Shown: piece by piece, positions 22,348-33,980 of the stretch
How the letters are laid out: every line of letters begins with the position of its first letter
How positions within the stretch are numbered: position 1 is the first letter of the stretch
Assembly (NCBI GenBank): GCA_002118135.1
Contig: BDIU01000092.1
Location: 1-64,000, forward strand
Reading direction: 5' to 3'
Origin: Trebouxia sp. TZW2008
Lineage: Eukaryota > Chlorophyta > Trebouxiophyceae > Trebouxiales > Trebouxiaceae
DNA: 64,000 nucleotides
Position numbers and translations under genes: made by a program
Notes under the pieces: generated by a model
What the model was told of the DNA's origin: nothing
Seen by the model: the letters and a program-made list of their open reading frames with translations, nothing else
The model's database searches: none

Positions 22348-25300
22348 AAGGCTATGAATGATTTTGCTGTGTCTTCAAAGGGTGAGCAAGCATCCAAGAT
22401 GCTTCAGACAGGTCCAGACTCAGAGCAGATTGGCAGTGCTGAAGACAGCGGCTCTTTGGCTTCTGAGCCGTCCTTGAGAATGGAGAACAGCTCTCCAAGA
22501 CTGCAAACTGCGGCAGAAGCATCTGCATCAATGCAAGTGGCCACAGGCACAGCAGACTCAGAGCACAAGAAGGCAAGGCCCGCACAGGCACTGACTGACT
22601 TTGCTCATCTGCTCAAGGGTCTTGCAGTTATTCATACCTGCGGCATGTGCTATGCATGTTGGACCGGTTGCTGTCAGCCCAGACTGCTGCCTGCTTCCAC
22701 TGCGTTGAACCACATGCATGCCTCATGCTAGCACACGCTTCGGGTGTTGCCATGAGTCAAATAGATCCTTGTCAAAGCAGTAACTGCAAGTGAAATTGAG
22801 GTCAAGTGACTGGTGTCTCCACTGCCTAAGCAAATCTGTAAGCAGAGCTGAAAGCATTGACGCCAACTGGACAGCAAGGCATGCCACGACTTCACGTCGA
22901 AAACAGGCAGCTTTTCTGCTTTCACTTTCACAAGCAAGCACTGCATCTGCACAAAGTATGGTAGACTGTATCAGTCCTTTGTACAGTGGCCCACTACCAA
23001 TCAACCAAACACTCAGCCAGGTGACCAGTCAGAAACTGACAAACGCAGGCTAATGAAGCAGAGAATGCTCAGCAAGGCTGGCAGAGTCAAGCAGCCAATG
23101 CGCAAGGGCAGAGGAAGAGTCAAGGGTCAGAAGCTGCTGGTATGCGTCGCAGTCAAGCCACTGCACAAGGTGTGAGGCAGAGTCAAGGGTCAGAAGCTCC
23201 AGGTGTGCGAAAGAGTGTGGGTATGCGGGACAGCATGTGCCTGTTCCTTCAGCTGGAAGGTGCTGTTGAGGGGCAGAACGGATTTGAGCCTGAGGAAGTG
23301 CTGAAGGTATGTTCAGCATTAATCAATGTCTTGCTAGCCAACCACAATAAAAGCCCATCTGGTGCTTTGAGCTTGTTCAGGCTGAGTCTATTGACTTTGA
23401 CATGCACAAGTACCCGCTAGCACTGCATTGAAGTCCTGTCTAATCTTGGAATAGCATAAGGCAGCGGCATGCTTTTGCGCTCGTCTAGGCGGATTCTCAG
23501 TCTGTTGACACACTGTCATCAAAGCAGTTGCACCTTCATACATACAGGGCATTGTGTCATCTAGTATATATCTAAATCAGAGTGATCATGCCAACTTCAA
23601 TTTGCTCTGACATGTACAAAAACAAGAGCCGTGATGACCCAATTTGCCTCGTGTCAAGCTTGAGGTCAACGAGGGTGTGTTTTTGCAGCTTGATGAGGTC
23701 AGGCGACTGTCAAATGGCAAGGCAGGCCTGCCTGTAGTCATGGAGGAAGATGAGGAGGCTCAACCAGATGCCAGATCTGTGCACAGCAGCCCAGCTCACA
23801 GCAACCAGGCGCAAAACCCGTTCAGTGGTGAAAGCTCAAACGCAGGAAGCATGCCCTCGAAACGCTTGGCGCCACAAGATACCTCGAGCACTAGGCACAG
23901 GGGGCCTGCTCCAGAAGCATTTTCTAGGACTGGCCAAACACAGACGCCAGGCAAGCTCCTTGCAACACCAGGCCAGCGTGAACGCCCAAACTGGGCGCTT
24001 CAGCAAGAGCAAGAGCGGCAACAAGAAATGTCAAGTCCACATGCTCAGCAAGACCAGAATGGGGATACCTCAGAGCAGGGCCCTAGGCAACAGCCTTTGG
24101 CCACAGAGTTGTCAAGGCTAGGGCAGAGAGAGGATGCCCCCGGGCAGGGCCCTAGGCAAGGGCAGCATGGCAGCACCCAACAGCCCCAGAGCTGTGACCC
24201 AGCTCGCCTTGAGCTACCAGCTCAGCATGTGCTGAGTCCACTCAGGACTCAAACAAGCAATGCTCAGCGGATTGGCTCACACAGCAGCAGCCAGCAGCGC
24301 CTACAACAAGCTGTGCAGCAGCAGCATGCAAGAGTTGCTCAGCAGTCACAGCAGCACCAATCTAGGATAGGCCAACAGCAAGCAGCAAAAGCAGCCCATC
24401 AGCGGTCTAGGCAACCTCTGCCCCCAAAGATGCAAGCGGTCAACAATGAGGTCGCGGGTTCACCTCCTGGGCAGCGTCCTGGGGCTGCTGCCAGGGCTGT
24501 TGGCAAGGGCGCTGCCAGGAAAGCGCCCTCTGCAAGTGCCCTGCCTGTTGAGCAGTCTTCACTGTCTCTTTCTCAGCTAGCTGGGTCCAACAGGTCCAAG
24601 CTGCGTGCACCTGCAAGTAAAGCACCCGTGCCTAAACAGGCAACCAACAGTCACTTAGTCAAGCTGGCGGCAGCTGTGCCACTGCCCGCCAGCCCAGACA
24701 GTGGTGGTGGCGGTGGGCCTGCTAAGGGCAGTCTTGAGGCCACAGCTGCAACTGCTTTGGCCACAGCTGTGGCCAAGCCCTCCCACATCCCTGCACCTGC
24801 TGTGAAGCCCTCTAGACTCAAGCGGCCGACCGACACAAGCGGGTTTTTCAGCAGTGGGCGCAGCTTCACCGGTTCCAAGAGGTGTGTGTAGCAATTCAGG
24901 GGATAGCTTCCTGCCAAGCAGCTATCGCAAATTACAATAAACGCCCTGCCACAACACTGCTCGTTGCAAGTCGCAAGCACAATGCAGAAGCTCATTTCTT
25001 GTGAAAACTTCTGCAGTTTTCTCATTGTGGTCATGGTGTCAACTAAGCGTTGCAAAGTCCTGATCTATGCAGCCCAATGCGAGCAGAAGCTGAATGTGCA
25101 TTTCCATGTCAGCTTGACTACAGCATGTACTGCCATGAGGCATGACTTTTGCAGTGAACTGAACAGTTGCTTTGCATCTAGCACGAGTAATATTCACCCA
25201 AATTCCTAAAGGTTACATGCCCTCAGTCAGCTCTTTTCAATTGGACTGCAGCCATACTGTAAGTGACAGCTGTCTTCAACATGTTTGTTGACCAGACATC

Positions 25301-28289
25301 ACAGCATGGCAAGCTCAGCAATCAGACGCCTGATAAGTATCTGCAACCGCATTCTTTTTGAAGCCTCAGAGCAAGCTAAGCCAAGGCATTCCAGCATGCT
25401 GACACAAGTGTTGTCTGCAGGCCTGACTTTGGCCAAAGCCTTGCGAGCGCTGCAGCAGCGACACAAGCAGCAGCCTTGGCACAACCCAGCAAACCTTCAA
25501 AGCTTGCCCAATGACCATGTTCACAAATGCCAGCTTAGAGTTTGCCTGATTTTGCACAGAGTCTTATAAGTGCTGCAGCAGCAACATCTGCATATATGCA
25601 GGCATGCTGACACAAGTATTGTCTGCAGGCCTGACTTCGGCCAAAGCATTGTGAGCGCTGCAGCAGCGTCACAAGCAGCTGCTCTGGCAGAACCTCTGGC
25701 ACAACCCAGTAAAGCCCCATCCCTCTCTAGGGTTTCAGCTCCAGCCAGCAGAGGGCCACAGAGCGCCTTCCCAGGGGCAGCTCAAGGGCTTCACAGTACA
25801 GCCGCAGGGCCCCGTGGTACAGCAGCAGGGCCTCATGCTACATCCCCAGGGCTGCAGCTTGCAAGCGCCCTGGGCAAAACAACAGCAACATCATCTGCAG
25901 CTCATTCTGGTCACATGCAGACTACAGGAAGGGCTGACTCCCAGAAGCCCTTAGACTCAGGGCGGCTCCCCACGGAGCCCTCAGTCGCTAGGCCTGCCGC
26001 AGCAGGGCCTGGATCTGACATGCAGAGACCAGGCAGGGGCGCTGTGGACCAGCCTTCAGCCCCAGGGCCATTGGAAACAGCTGCCATGCAACTGCCTCAA
26101 AGTCAGACAGATTTTGGCAATCCAGGTTGCAGAGGTGATGACCCAGGGCAGGGCTGTTTGCAGCAGCCCAATCTGGCACGGCCCTCAGTGTCAGGGCAGG
26201 GCAGCTCCCAGCTGCCCCCAGCTGGGGCAGCGCCAAAAAGGGGCAAGTCTAAGGGAGTCATGGCTTCTGTCTTGGGGTCGGCCAAGAAAGCGCTTGGCAT
26301 CAAGAGCAGAACCAAAGACATGCAAAGGTGATTTGCATTGCAGAGCCTCAACACGTTGCTGCAGGTCCTTACAAGCATGGTGCATATGCAGCAGCAGATC
26401 AGGCAAAACTTGCTCACTTCCCGTTCACAACCCCAGCATGAAGAGTATGGAGAAACACTGTCACATGCTGATATGGGTTCTGCACACCAAGAAAGTATTA
26501 TGTATGTGGTTGCAGCAGCACACCAGTGTTGAGAAGTGAGCGAGTGTGGATGTGTCGGTTTTTGTGCATGAGGCATATGCTGGTGCTTGTTTGACGAGCA
26601 CATTGCATCATCTGTCAAAATTTGAGCCTCCAATCAGTGCATTCAGCTGTGTTCCCCATACGGTAAGAGCTCAGTATTGTATGTGCAAGCTGGCATGAAT
26701 CAACTCAGATACAGAAACAAAAGCAGCTATCATTCTGGGTAATGTCACAAACATCAGCTATACCCGAAGCTATCATGAATCGCAATCAGTGCTGATGTTC
26801 CTGCTGACAAGTTTTCAGTGCTGATGTTCCTGCTGACTGATAATCGGTGCGAATGTTCCTATTGACTAAAAATCGGTGCTGATGTTCCAGCTGACTGCAG
26901 TAATGATGCGGGATCGCCTCAACCAGAGAGATCCGCAGCAAGTAGCATGGGCTTCACACGCACCTCACAGACCAGCCAAAGCAGGCTGCCAAGCTTCACT
27001 GGCTTGAGGGGCAAAGCCAGCAGCGGTACACACGCACAGACTGCACAAAGGTCTGGCATGAGCTTTGGGTGTAAGCCTCGCTCAGCTTTTACTAGAGAGG
27101 CAACACCAGTAAGTCTTGTGCTCATCTTCTGCCTTGTAAATCTCTACCTTCTTTCTGATATTGCCTGTTGGTTGCATGTGTACGATACAAGCAACATCAG
27201 GATGTGCTCTTTTGCCTGCGGTTGGCCTTGATTATCGATTGCATGTTCAGATGCAGGCTCATCAGAGAGGCGACACCTGTAAGCCCCGCCCTCCATGTTC
27301 TGCGTCATACTTTGCTGGTTGTCAGCTGCTTCGTGCCTCCTGTCATGAGTTGGATGCATGCTCCTTTCTGGCGTTGGTATGTTGCATGCTCAAGCCCATC
27401 TCGTCTGATGTCTGCAGTCCTGGGCTGGAACAGAGCTTCATGTTATAGCTCAGCAACATCATTGTTTGTGTTGCATGGTCTGCTGCCTGCCAAGTGCATA
27501 GGCCTGAACCTCCTAACTGTTGAAAGAGGTGTCCTGACAAAGCCCAATGTCTGCAGCACCCTTTTGAGGCAAGGCAGTTGTCATCTTAGGCACAACAGAA
27601 TGATCCTGCAAAGAGGTCTGTCTATGAAGAGCGTGTTTTGCTGAATGCAGCCCTTGCCAAGTGAGGTGGAGGAACTGCTGAGGAATGAGGAACTGGCATT
27701 TCAAGGTAAACTGCTGAACTGATTTGCTGGCTGGCTGCACAGCACATGTTCATGCATGTCCAAAGATGTCATGCATGTACGCATGGCATATTACGGCATC
27801 CAATATCATGTTTGCATATTTGCTGTTATGACTGTGAAGTAGCCATGGGACCGTAATCTAAATGCTCTGCAAGCCACTGCATATCCAGAGCTAAGAAGCT
27901 ATAATTTGCAGTCAAGCTGCACAGCTCCAAACTACAAATCAAAGGTTGCAGGAAAACTCTCGACCTTGGCTTCTGAGTAGAACATATCTGCATATGCAGG
28001 CAGGGGTCAAGGGTTGGGCAACTCACCACTGGCAGCAGACGCTGCCCTAGCCAATTCTCTCCTGGTTATTTAGTTGGTGATCTGAAGCAGACTCGCAAAA
28101 GTGCACTGACGAGCAGGCTTGAGATGACCTCATGAATACAAAAGCTTAAGCCCCCAAGTACCTATCTTTGCACATGCAGGCAGGGGTGGAGGGGTGGGCA
28201 ATTCGCCGCTGGCAGCCAATGGGACAGCAAAAGAAGCGTCTTTGCGACAGAGCGCACAGGAGCGTCATTGGCAAGAATACGTGGATTGA
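21219..28289 (+). CDS. Unrecognised, mostly disordered protein (about 1,200 residues)
   Basis: Proposed exons: 21219-21632, 21976-22618, 23049-23306, 23659-24881, 25629-26327, 26901-27108, 27651-27705, 28180-28289. From exon 3 onward all junctions agree in phase and end at a TGA in the last exon. The exon 2/exon 3 junction does not (phase 1 to phase 0), so a donor is misplaced or a small exon is missing. Exon 4 needs a weak AAG acceptor. The N-terminus is basic (MTSPGRSTGRSRLRDRLRDL). The bulk is Ser/Gln/Pro/Ala-rich with an 11-residue polyglutamine run and Gln-Gly-Ser repeats (VRQSQGSEAPGVRKSVGM). Short ordered-looking pieces are KLEVNEGVFLQLDEVRRLS, SVLGSAKKALGIKSRTKD and SEVEELLRNEELAFQ; the last residues are QERHWQEYVD. 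No family is recognised and no function is claimed. Confidence 0.6.
22315..22347 (+). repeat. (CAG)n, polyglutamine-encoding
   Basis: Eleven consecutive CAG codons, in frame within exon 2 of the 21-kb gene. CAG-only composition suggests recent slippage rather than selected glutamine with mixed codons. Confidence 0.95.
25417..25515 (+). pseudogene. Decayed copy of exon 5 of the 21-kb gene
   Basis: After tgtctgcag the sequence GCCTGACTTTGGCCAAAGCC parallels the start of the real exon 5 at 25629 (GCCTGACTTCGGCCAAAGCA), with the same acceptor and phase. Similarity continues through the Ala/Gln-rich stretch to LAQPSK; a TGA then closes the copy. It lies about 210 bp upstream of the intact exon. 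Confidence 0.8.
26798..26900 (+). repeat. About 30-bp repeat x 4 ending at an exon acceptor
   Basis: The unit 'cagtgctgatgttcctgctgac' occurs four times with small changes. The last copy ends in the acceptor of exon 6 of the 21-kb gene (ctgactgcag|TAATG). The polypyrimidine/branch region of this intron is therefore itself repeated. Confidence 0.8.
27990..28035 (+). pseudogene. Decayed copy of the last exon of the 21-kb gene
   Basis: tgcatatgcag|GCAGGGGTCAAGGGTTGGGC parallels the real last exon at 28180 (cacatgcag|GCAGGGGTGGAGGGGTGGGC), with the same acceptor and phase. The copy diverges after about 40 nt. Confidence 0.75.
28069..28120 (+). repeat. Dispersed repeat pair, copy 1
   Basis: The stretch ttggtgatctgaagcagact...gacgagcaggctt matches 32437-32490 in the same orientation at about 85 per cent by eye. 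It lies in the last intron of the 21-kb gene. Confidence 0.7.
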
Positions 28290-28832
28290 TGCGTTGAGTG
28301 TGCCAGACTGGAGGCATGTGCAAGCCTGGCACACTTGCAGGCTTTGCCACAACAAACGCCACCTCTTCTTGCAAACGCTCTTTCCATTTGGTGCATGCAG
28401 AATCTTCTTGAATGATACAATATATTATATGTCCACGGGTGGTGGTTCACGCCATGATCAATTCCAGTAGACCACACAAACTTGCACCTCCTGCTCTGTC
28501 CAGCCGACCAGTTTGATCAGCTACAACAAGTGTACCAACCTGTTCGGATCATGTTCAATGCTGGAAACTTGAATGAAAGTGTTGCTGTCAGGCATGATTC
28601 TGCTTTGAAATTTAGCATCCTGTTTCGCCGTTTAAGCTGATGTCCCATTGACCAGCTGCACTTGCTGAATGCGTGCAGCGTTGCCGGACACGAGCGCGCT
28701 CAAAGCTGCTGCTCGAAATATTGCAATTTGCGCATGGCGTTGAGACCGATGCCAACATAAGACTCGCTGGCTCAAGCGTGCAGCTAAAGTTGGATCGGTC
28801 TGCTACAGAAATAAGCCGAACTGTAGTGCACT
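28290..28832. other. Intergenic, no gene seen
   Basis: About 540 bp between the proposed stop of the 21-kb gene and the start of the C2 gene. It should hold a 3' UTR and the C2 gene promoter. No conserved coding block or RNA gene is visible. Confidence 0.5.
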
Positions 28833-31800
28833 ATGTCTAGCCGCAAAGGCGAGCTGCGAGTCAATGTGGTGTCGGCTCGGGGATTGAGGGATACTGCCAT
28901 ATTCGGCATTCAAGACCCCTATGTGCAGGTCAGCACTGTTGCTGTGTCCTTGGTCACGCCGAACTGCAGCGGCACACAAGCAAACGCTGAGACAAATGCC
29001 TTGACGCAGCTTGTGCACGGGAGCTTGAAGGTGAAAACAGCTGTGCACCGAGACGGAGGCACCTCCCCGGTTTGGAACGAAAGCATCAAGCTGTAAGCTG
29101 CGGTCTGCAACACCCAGCCTTGCAGTTCCTTGACTGGACTTTGCTACATTTCTGACAAGTTGTTTTGCATGCCTGCAGTAACACCTCACGAGATGCTTCA
29201 ACAAAACTGACTGTGAAAGTCAAAAACGCCAACGCCCTCCATGACAACAGGGTGAGCCTTTCCCAACTCTTCACAGGCTACTGCTAATAACGAAGTTTCA
29301 GATGTCCCCACAAAGAAGCTCAGAACAAGCCTGTCTGGCGAGACAGGACTTGAGTTACCCACACCTAGCACATGCGCTGGAATGTGTAGTGACAATTGTT
29401 GTTATCATTACTGCAAGGTCTGCTGGCACAGTCTGACCGCGTTGACTGATGCATATGCTGAGGTAATTATGTATGCCATGCAGATTGGTTCAACAGAGGT
29501 GGACCTGTCAGATGTCTTTGCCAACTATCATGAAGAAGTCAGTGCACCACTGTTCACACGGGTATGCTGACTGCCTTGATATGGTGAACTCTCTTTGTAA
29601 CGACTGCTTCGGCCACCAAGAAATTTGTCCTTACATCAAATTGTCCTTACTCTGAGGGACCACTGCAGTCAGAATGCAGTGATTGGTAAACAACGGTGCT
29701 GTCTTTACATTGAGATTGTTCGTACATCGATTGCCCTTACCAAGAGAGTTCAGTGTAGAACACACATGTCTAATGGTGCATGACACTTGCAGTCTGCTTG
29801 CCTGGTCCACATTCACCTTGATGTCAGTTGCACTCAAGCTTCAACATGTCTTATGGTCTGCAGAGTAGTTGCAACATGTGACGCCTACAAGCAATGCTCC
29901 ATAAGGTTATTCTGCTAAGCATGCATGCATGCATGCATGCACTGTGCATGATGCTAATGCACTCTTGTTTTGTGATGCTGCGCGCGCATGATCCGCCATC
30001 TAACATGCAAATGACATGTTGTGCAGGACGGCCGACAGAAAGGGGAGGTGCAATTGTTGTTTACGTTCAAGCCCTATGATGCTGTCTCATCCTCTTCTTC
30101 ACCGCATGAGTCCCAGGCTCAACTGGATGCCTTGGGAGCTGTACAGGCCAGCCCAAGCAGCAGCAGGGTTTCAAGAAGTGCTAGGGTTACAGGAGAGGCA
30201 ACACCTGAAAGCAACCCACAGAAGCACAAGAGCAGTTTTGCATCTGCCCCAAACCCTGAGCTGAGTGTGGAGGGCTTAGGGCCCTTAGGTCAAAGCTTCA
30301 TGAACCTGGCTATGGCTCACATCAGCCCTCAGAAGGCTGAGCAGGAAGCCCTAACTGAGCACAAGTATCTCAAGCTGGGCGCAGAGCCTCAGGGCAGTCC
30401 AGAAGGCCTTAAAGCTGCTGCCAATGGCCCTGAGGCTGTTGCAAACGGCCCTGGGCAGACGCCTGAAGTGGCTCAGTCATCGGCGTCTCAACCTGTCAGG
30501 CGTAACTTCTACCCTGAGGAAGCATCTGATGAAGAAGAAGCCAGCACACAGATCCAGTACCCTCATCAGCCTGCTTCAGAGTCCTCATCTGGAGTCCCTG
30601 CAGCCTTCAGATTCCAGCAGCCAGCTGCAGACACTGCTGCCGTCTCAGATGCTCAATCAGCTGCCAGCTGCAGTGTAGACCATGCTTCTTACTCCTCACA
30701 GGAAGTGTACAATGCATATCAAAGGCCCTTGTCTTTCACTGTGCAAGACAGCTCTCTTTCAGGGGCACAACCAAGCCAGGCAATGCCTCAGGGCAGCTCT
30801 GAGCAGCCCTACCAGGTGCCCTCATGGCGGCTGCTGGGAACCAGCCCTCTGCATGAGGGGCAGCAGGGCATGCGAGGGCCCCATGTAGTCCAGGGCATCC
30901 AGCAGCAGCCCCAGGGCGTCCAGCAGCAGCTTCAGGGCAATCAGCAGCAGCCCCAGGGCTTCCAGCAGCAGCCCCTGGTCCCACAGTGGCACTTACTAGG
31001 GACCAGCCCATTACATGAGGGTCACATGCAGTCTGAGTCATGCCCCACTAATGATCAGTCATGGGGGCAGGGCATAGGGCAGGGCATCCAGCAGCAGCCC
31101 TCCAGGGCAGATTGGCATTTGCTGGGCACGTCTCCAATGCATGACGGCATTGACTACAGCACCAGCACTAGCCAGTCTTCAGTCACTCAGGGCAGGGCCA
31201 GTTTGGCGCAGCCCTTGACGTATGCTAGCATGGCAATAGGATCCTGGACTGACAGCTCAATGACTGCCAGACAGCACCTTGGAAAACAGGTAAACAAACT
31301 TGGACAACAGTACACAAACCCAGAGAAATGTATTGCACACCACACGCACTCTATCAAATCTTTCATACTGGCAGATACCTTGCAAACACGTAGGGCATCA
31401 TGCTGTCATTGCTGGTGGGGTTGAGCCCCTTGTGTCATTAGTCTGCATTTGTGCATATGGTATTTGGAATTCAAACAATGAGTTGTGTGGAGGTGGTTTG
31501 CCACAGCATGACATTTGGCTCAAGTGCATCACCTGCAAGTGCTTCTGCTGCTTTTGAGTGAAAGGAGTTGCATGACTTGAAGAGGAGGGAATCCTTTTCC
31601 TCTGGCTCAGCAGGGTCTATGTCAAACATGATTTGCACAAACAGGCTGCCCATCCCCACCACAGCCAAGATCTGTGTCAAGATCTGTGCCAATTGATGTA
31701 GCTTTGAGAAAGCATGCTCACTTCAGCCAGGATGCAACAGCAAGTGTGCATGTGGCGTGATTGCTCGACACTGTTGGAAAAGTCTGCACAGTGTTTGTCG

Positions 31801-32148
31801 CAACTGCTTTGTCAGTGATAAGACCTCACGCAAAAGCGACTGTGTTGCTTGCAGGATGACCTGAGGATCAATCCATCAGCGCCAAGTCTCCCAAGCTTTG
31901 TGACTGTTGACAGGCAGAACAGCAGCAGCAGCCATCATGGCAGTCTAACTTGCATTTCACAAAATCCTGAAAGGAAGCTGAGGAGGCCAAATGATGACCA
32001 AGCAGGTCGACCTCCTCTTTGGGGTCGCTCAAGCCCGGCCCCCGACCCCACCCTTGCTGAGCAATACAGGCCCCTTTCCTTCAGTGACCTGGGAGTGGAC
32101 AAGAAGTTTGCTCTTGGGTCTAATCATGACCGCAAGTCTGTCATCTGA
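28833..32148 (+). CDS. C2-domain protein with long disordered tail, 6 exons
   Basis: Exons 28833-28928, 29010-29092, 29179-29251, 29484-29561, 30027-31289 and 31855-32148 join in phase to 628 residues. Residues 7 to about 125 form one C2 domain: GELRVNVVSARGLRD, the conserved DPYVQ, KTAVHRDGGTSPVWNESIKL, then LTVKVKNANALHDNR and IGSTEVDLSDV, closing with GEVQLLFTFKPY. C2 domains usually bind phospholipid membranes, often with calcium; the Asp of DPYV is present, but I cannot judge the full calcium site. Short plant C2 proteins of the SRC2/elicitor-responsive type have the same start. The remaining 500 residues are Ser/Gln/Pro-rich and carry three W(R/H)LLGTSP(L/M)H(E/D)G motifs and a run of GxQQQPQ units. 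The last exon ends HDRKSVI. It may be a membrane-recruited adaptor (inference). Confidence 0.85.
29586..29690 (+). mobile_element. Dispersed repeat with ATAAGGACA/TGTCCTTA motifs, copy 1
   Basis: From ctctttgtaacgactgcttc through caccaagaaatttgtcctta to gcagtgattgg, this block matches the reverse complement of about 61057-61150 over about 100 bp. Repeated TGTCCTTA words recall the inverted repeats of pogo/Tigger-type DNA transposons, but no transposase or full inverted repeat pair is visible. It lies in an intron of the C2 gene. Confidence 0.5.
29919..29940. repeat. (GCAT)n microsatellite
   Basis: Short run of GCAT units in the intron before the large exon of the C2 gene. Confidence 0.9.
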
Positions 32149-32436
32149 AAATAATTGTACATTAATTGTCTGGACTTTGCTGGAAGTATGAGTTTTCTTC
32201 TTGTAGATTTGCACATTAGCAGGGATGTGTCCATTGAATTTTGAGGGGTCGAACGCTCATGGACTGCTAGCATGCTGTAAGTTAAGTGCGTTGCTTCACG
32301 CTAGGTAGATTTTCTGATTTGCACATCGTCACAGCGGAAACAAAATGTAATGCAGTACGTATCAACAGGCATGAGGGATGTCTCTTGCAGTATCTGCAGC
32401 GATGATGTTCAGAGTGGATGAATGTGATGCTGTTCA

Positions 32437-32490
32437 CTTAGTTTGGTGATCTGGAAGCAGACTCCCAAAACTGCATTGACGAGCAAACTT
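32437..32490 (+). repeat. Dispersed repeat pair, copy 2
   Basis: Reads agtttggtgatctggaagca...gacgagcaaactt and matches 28069-28120. Here it lies 3' of the C2 gene. Confidence 0.7.
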
Positions 32491-32685
32491 TGGAAAACGC
32501 CGAGATCACATATCGTTGCAACATTCAAGCATTCGTGTTGCGAAAACACTGGTGGTCCAAATGATGCAGCTGTATGCATCTCGGAGAATCATGTCACAAT
32601 GTGATGCTGTTCAAGTGCAATGCTGCATCTCAGGCTGCACGTGCACTACAATACTGACTTGATCACTTGGAACGCTGGCCCATCG

Positions 32686-32786
<101 letters not shown>

Positions 32787-33550
32787 ATTTCACATGCTTC
32801 AGCTAGACAACAAGTCTAATCGCATGTGCCACAAGTGGCAAACTCTAGTTCAAGAACTCAATCGTATTCTGTCCACTCACCAACACTGACTACAACGAAC
32901 GAAGACAAGTAAAGCAGATGTGAACACTGACCACCATTGATCACTTGGCATTCACGTTATGAAGGCGTTGCATTGAAAAGGGTGACACAACTGTTGAAAG
33001 CGTCGCATTGATAGCTGTGACCGAGACTGACACAATGTGTGAGACTCAGAGGTCACTTGGGCATGAGAGTATCTATGACACCACTCACACCTAAGCTAAT
33101 GCATGTCCCGCACGATCCCGCTAGCACAATGTATAAAGCGTCTTTGCTTAAACACCTTGATGCATACCATTCATGAAATGCTGATTCATGTATGCAGCCA
33201 GCAATAGCGCAGCAGAAGATGGTTACATATGGCCATCACTTGTTGTTGGTGTTGACGCCAAGCACAACACCAGAGCAACTATTTATTGTAGCACAAACTC
33301 GAGACAGAAGAGAGTGGTCAAGAACAGGTTTGTAAAAGCAACATTCTGATTTGCTATCAGGACAGATAGCAAGAGGACAACCCCTGCTTCCAAGCAGCTG
33401 GAGTACAGAAAACTGCTGTGCGGTTGTGACGTAAGTAACATATCAGAGTGTAATGACATTGATATGGGGGTCAATGCCAGATGGTGATCAAACTGTCAGA
33501 GCATTGCTCTTTGCTCTCAGTGGATGCTGAGATTCCTCGCGTGTGCAAGT

Positions 33551-33980
33551 CTAGTTGTCGTATACCCTGCAAGGACAGAGAAGGAAGTTGAGGGTCGAGC
33601 CCTGAGGGAAGAGCAATGCTCATGGTGACATATCATAATGCCGCGCAGTACATGGTTGCATGATTGTAAGCAAAAGATGGCAAAGGATGCTTGCAATGCA
33701 AACTTGCACTTTTGTCTACTTGCACACATATAACAGGCTCAAGATAGCAAATGCCAATTGAGCAGATGATTTGATATATATAGATTGTACCTGCCAAAAC
33801 TAGAACAAAAACTTTTGTACAAGTCATGCACAATAGCAAGGCCATAGCACCATACCTGCACTCGTCAGTCTCTGGGTTGTCTTCACAGTACATGTCAAGA
33901 GGGTCCTGGTATGTAACTGATCCGTCGCCGTTCTTTGACACTTTGCCGTCACCGTTTGCTGAGGCTCCTCCTCCAGTTTT
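33551..33980 (-). CDS. CP12: CP12-type protein, C-terminal two exons
   Basis: Exons 33980-33856 and 33566-33551 join in phase (GAG TGC AG|G GTA TAC) and give 46 residues ending DPLDMYCEDNPETDECRVYDN. This is the classic CP12 C-terminal block: the redox-active Cys pair, the NPETDEC core and the terminal YDN that enters the GAPDH active site. CP12 is a small, disordered chloroplast protein that, when oxidised in the dark, joins GAPDH and phosphoribulokinase in an inactive complex. The N-terminal half (transit peptide, first Cys pair and AWDxVEEL motif) must lie upstream on the minus strand; I could not find it convincingly in 34.0-35.7 kb, which is rich in decayed repeats. The linker is unusually Gly/Asn/Asp-rich (TGGGASANGDGKVSKNGDGS). 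GapB and some adenylate kinases carry a similar tail, so a fusion remains possible. PGK lies just upstream on the same strand. Confidence 0.85.

Noticed and set aside
26338..26532. Open plus-strand frame with LNTLLQVLTSMVHMQQQIRQ
   Set aside because: It looks coiled-coil-like and follows a CAG, but it begins 10 bases after the donor of exon 5 of the 21-kb gene, too short for an intron. The phase-consistent path runs from 26327 to 26901.
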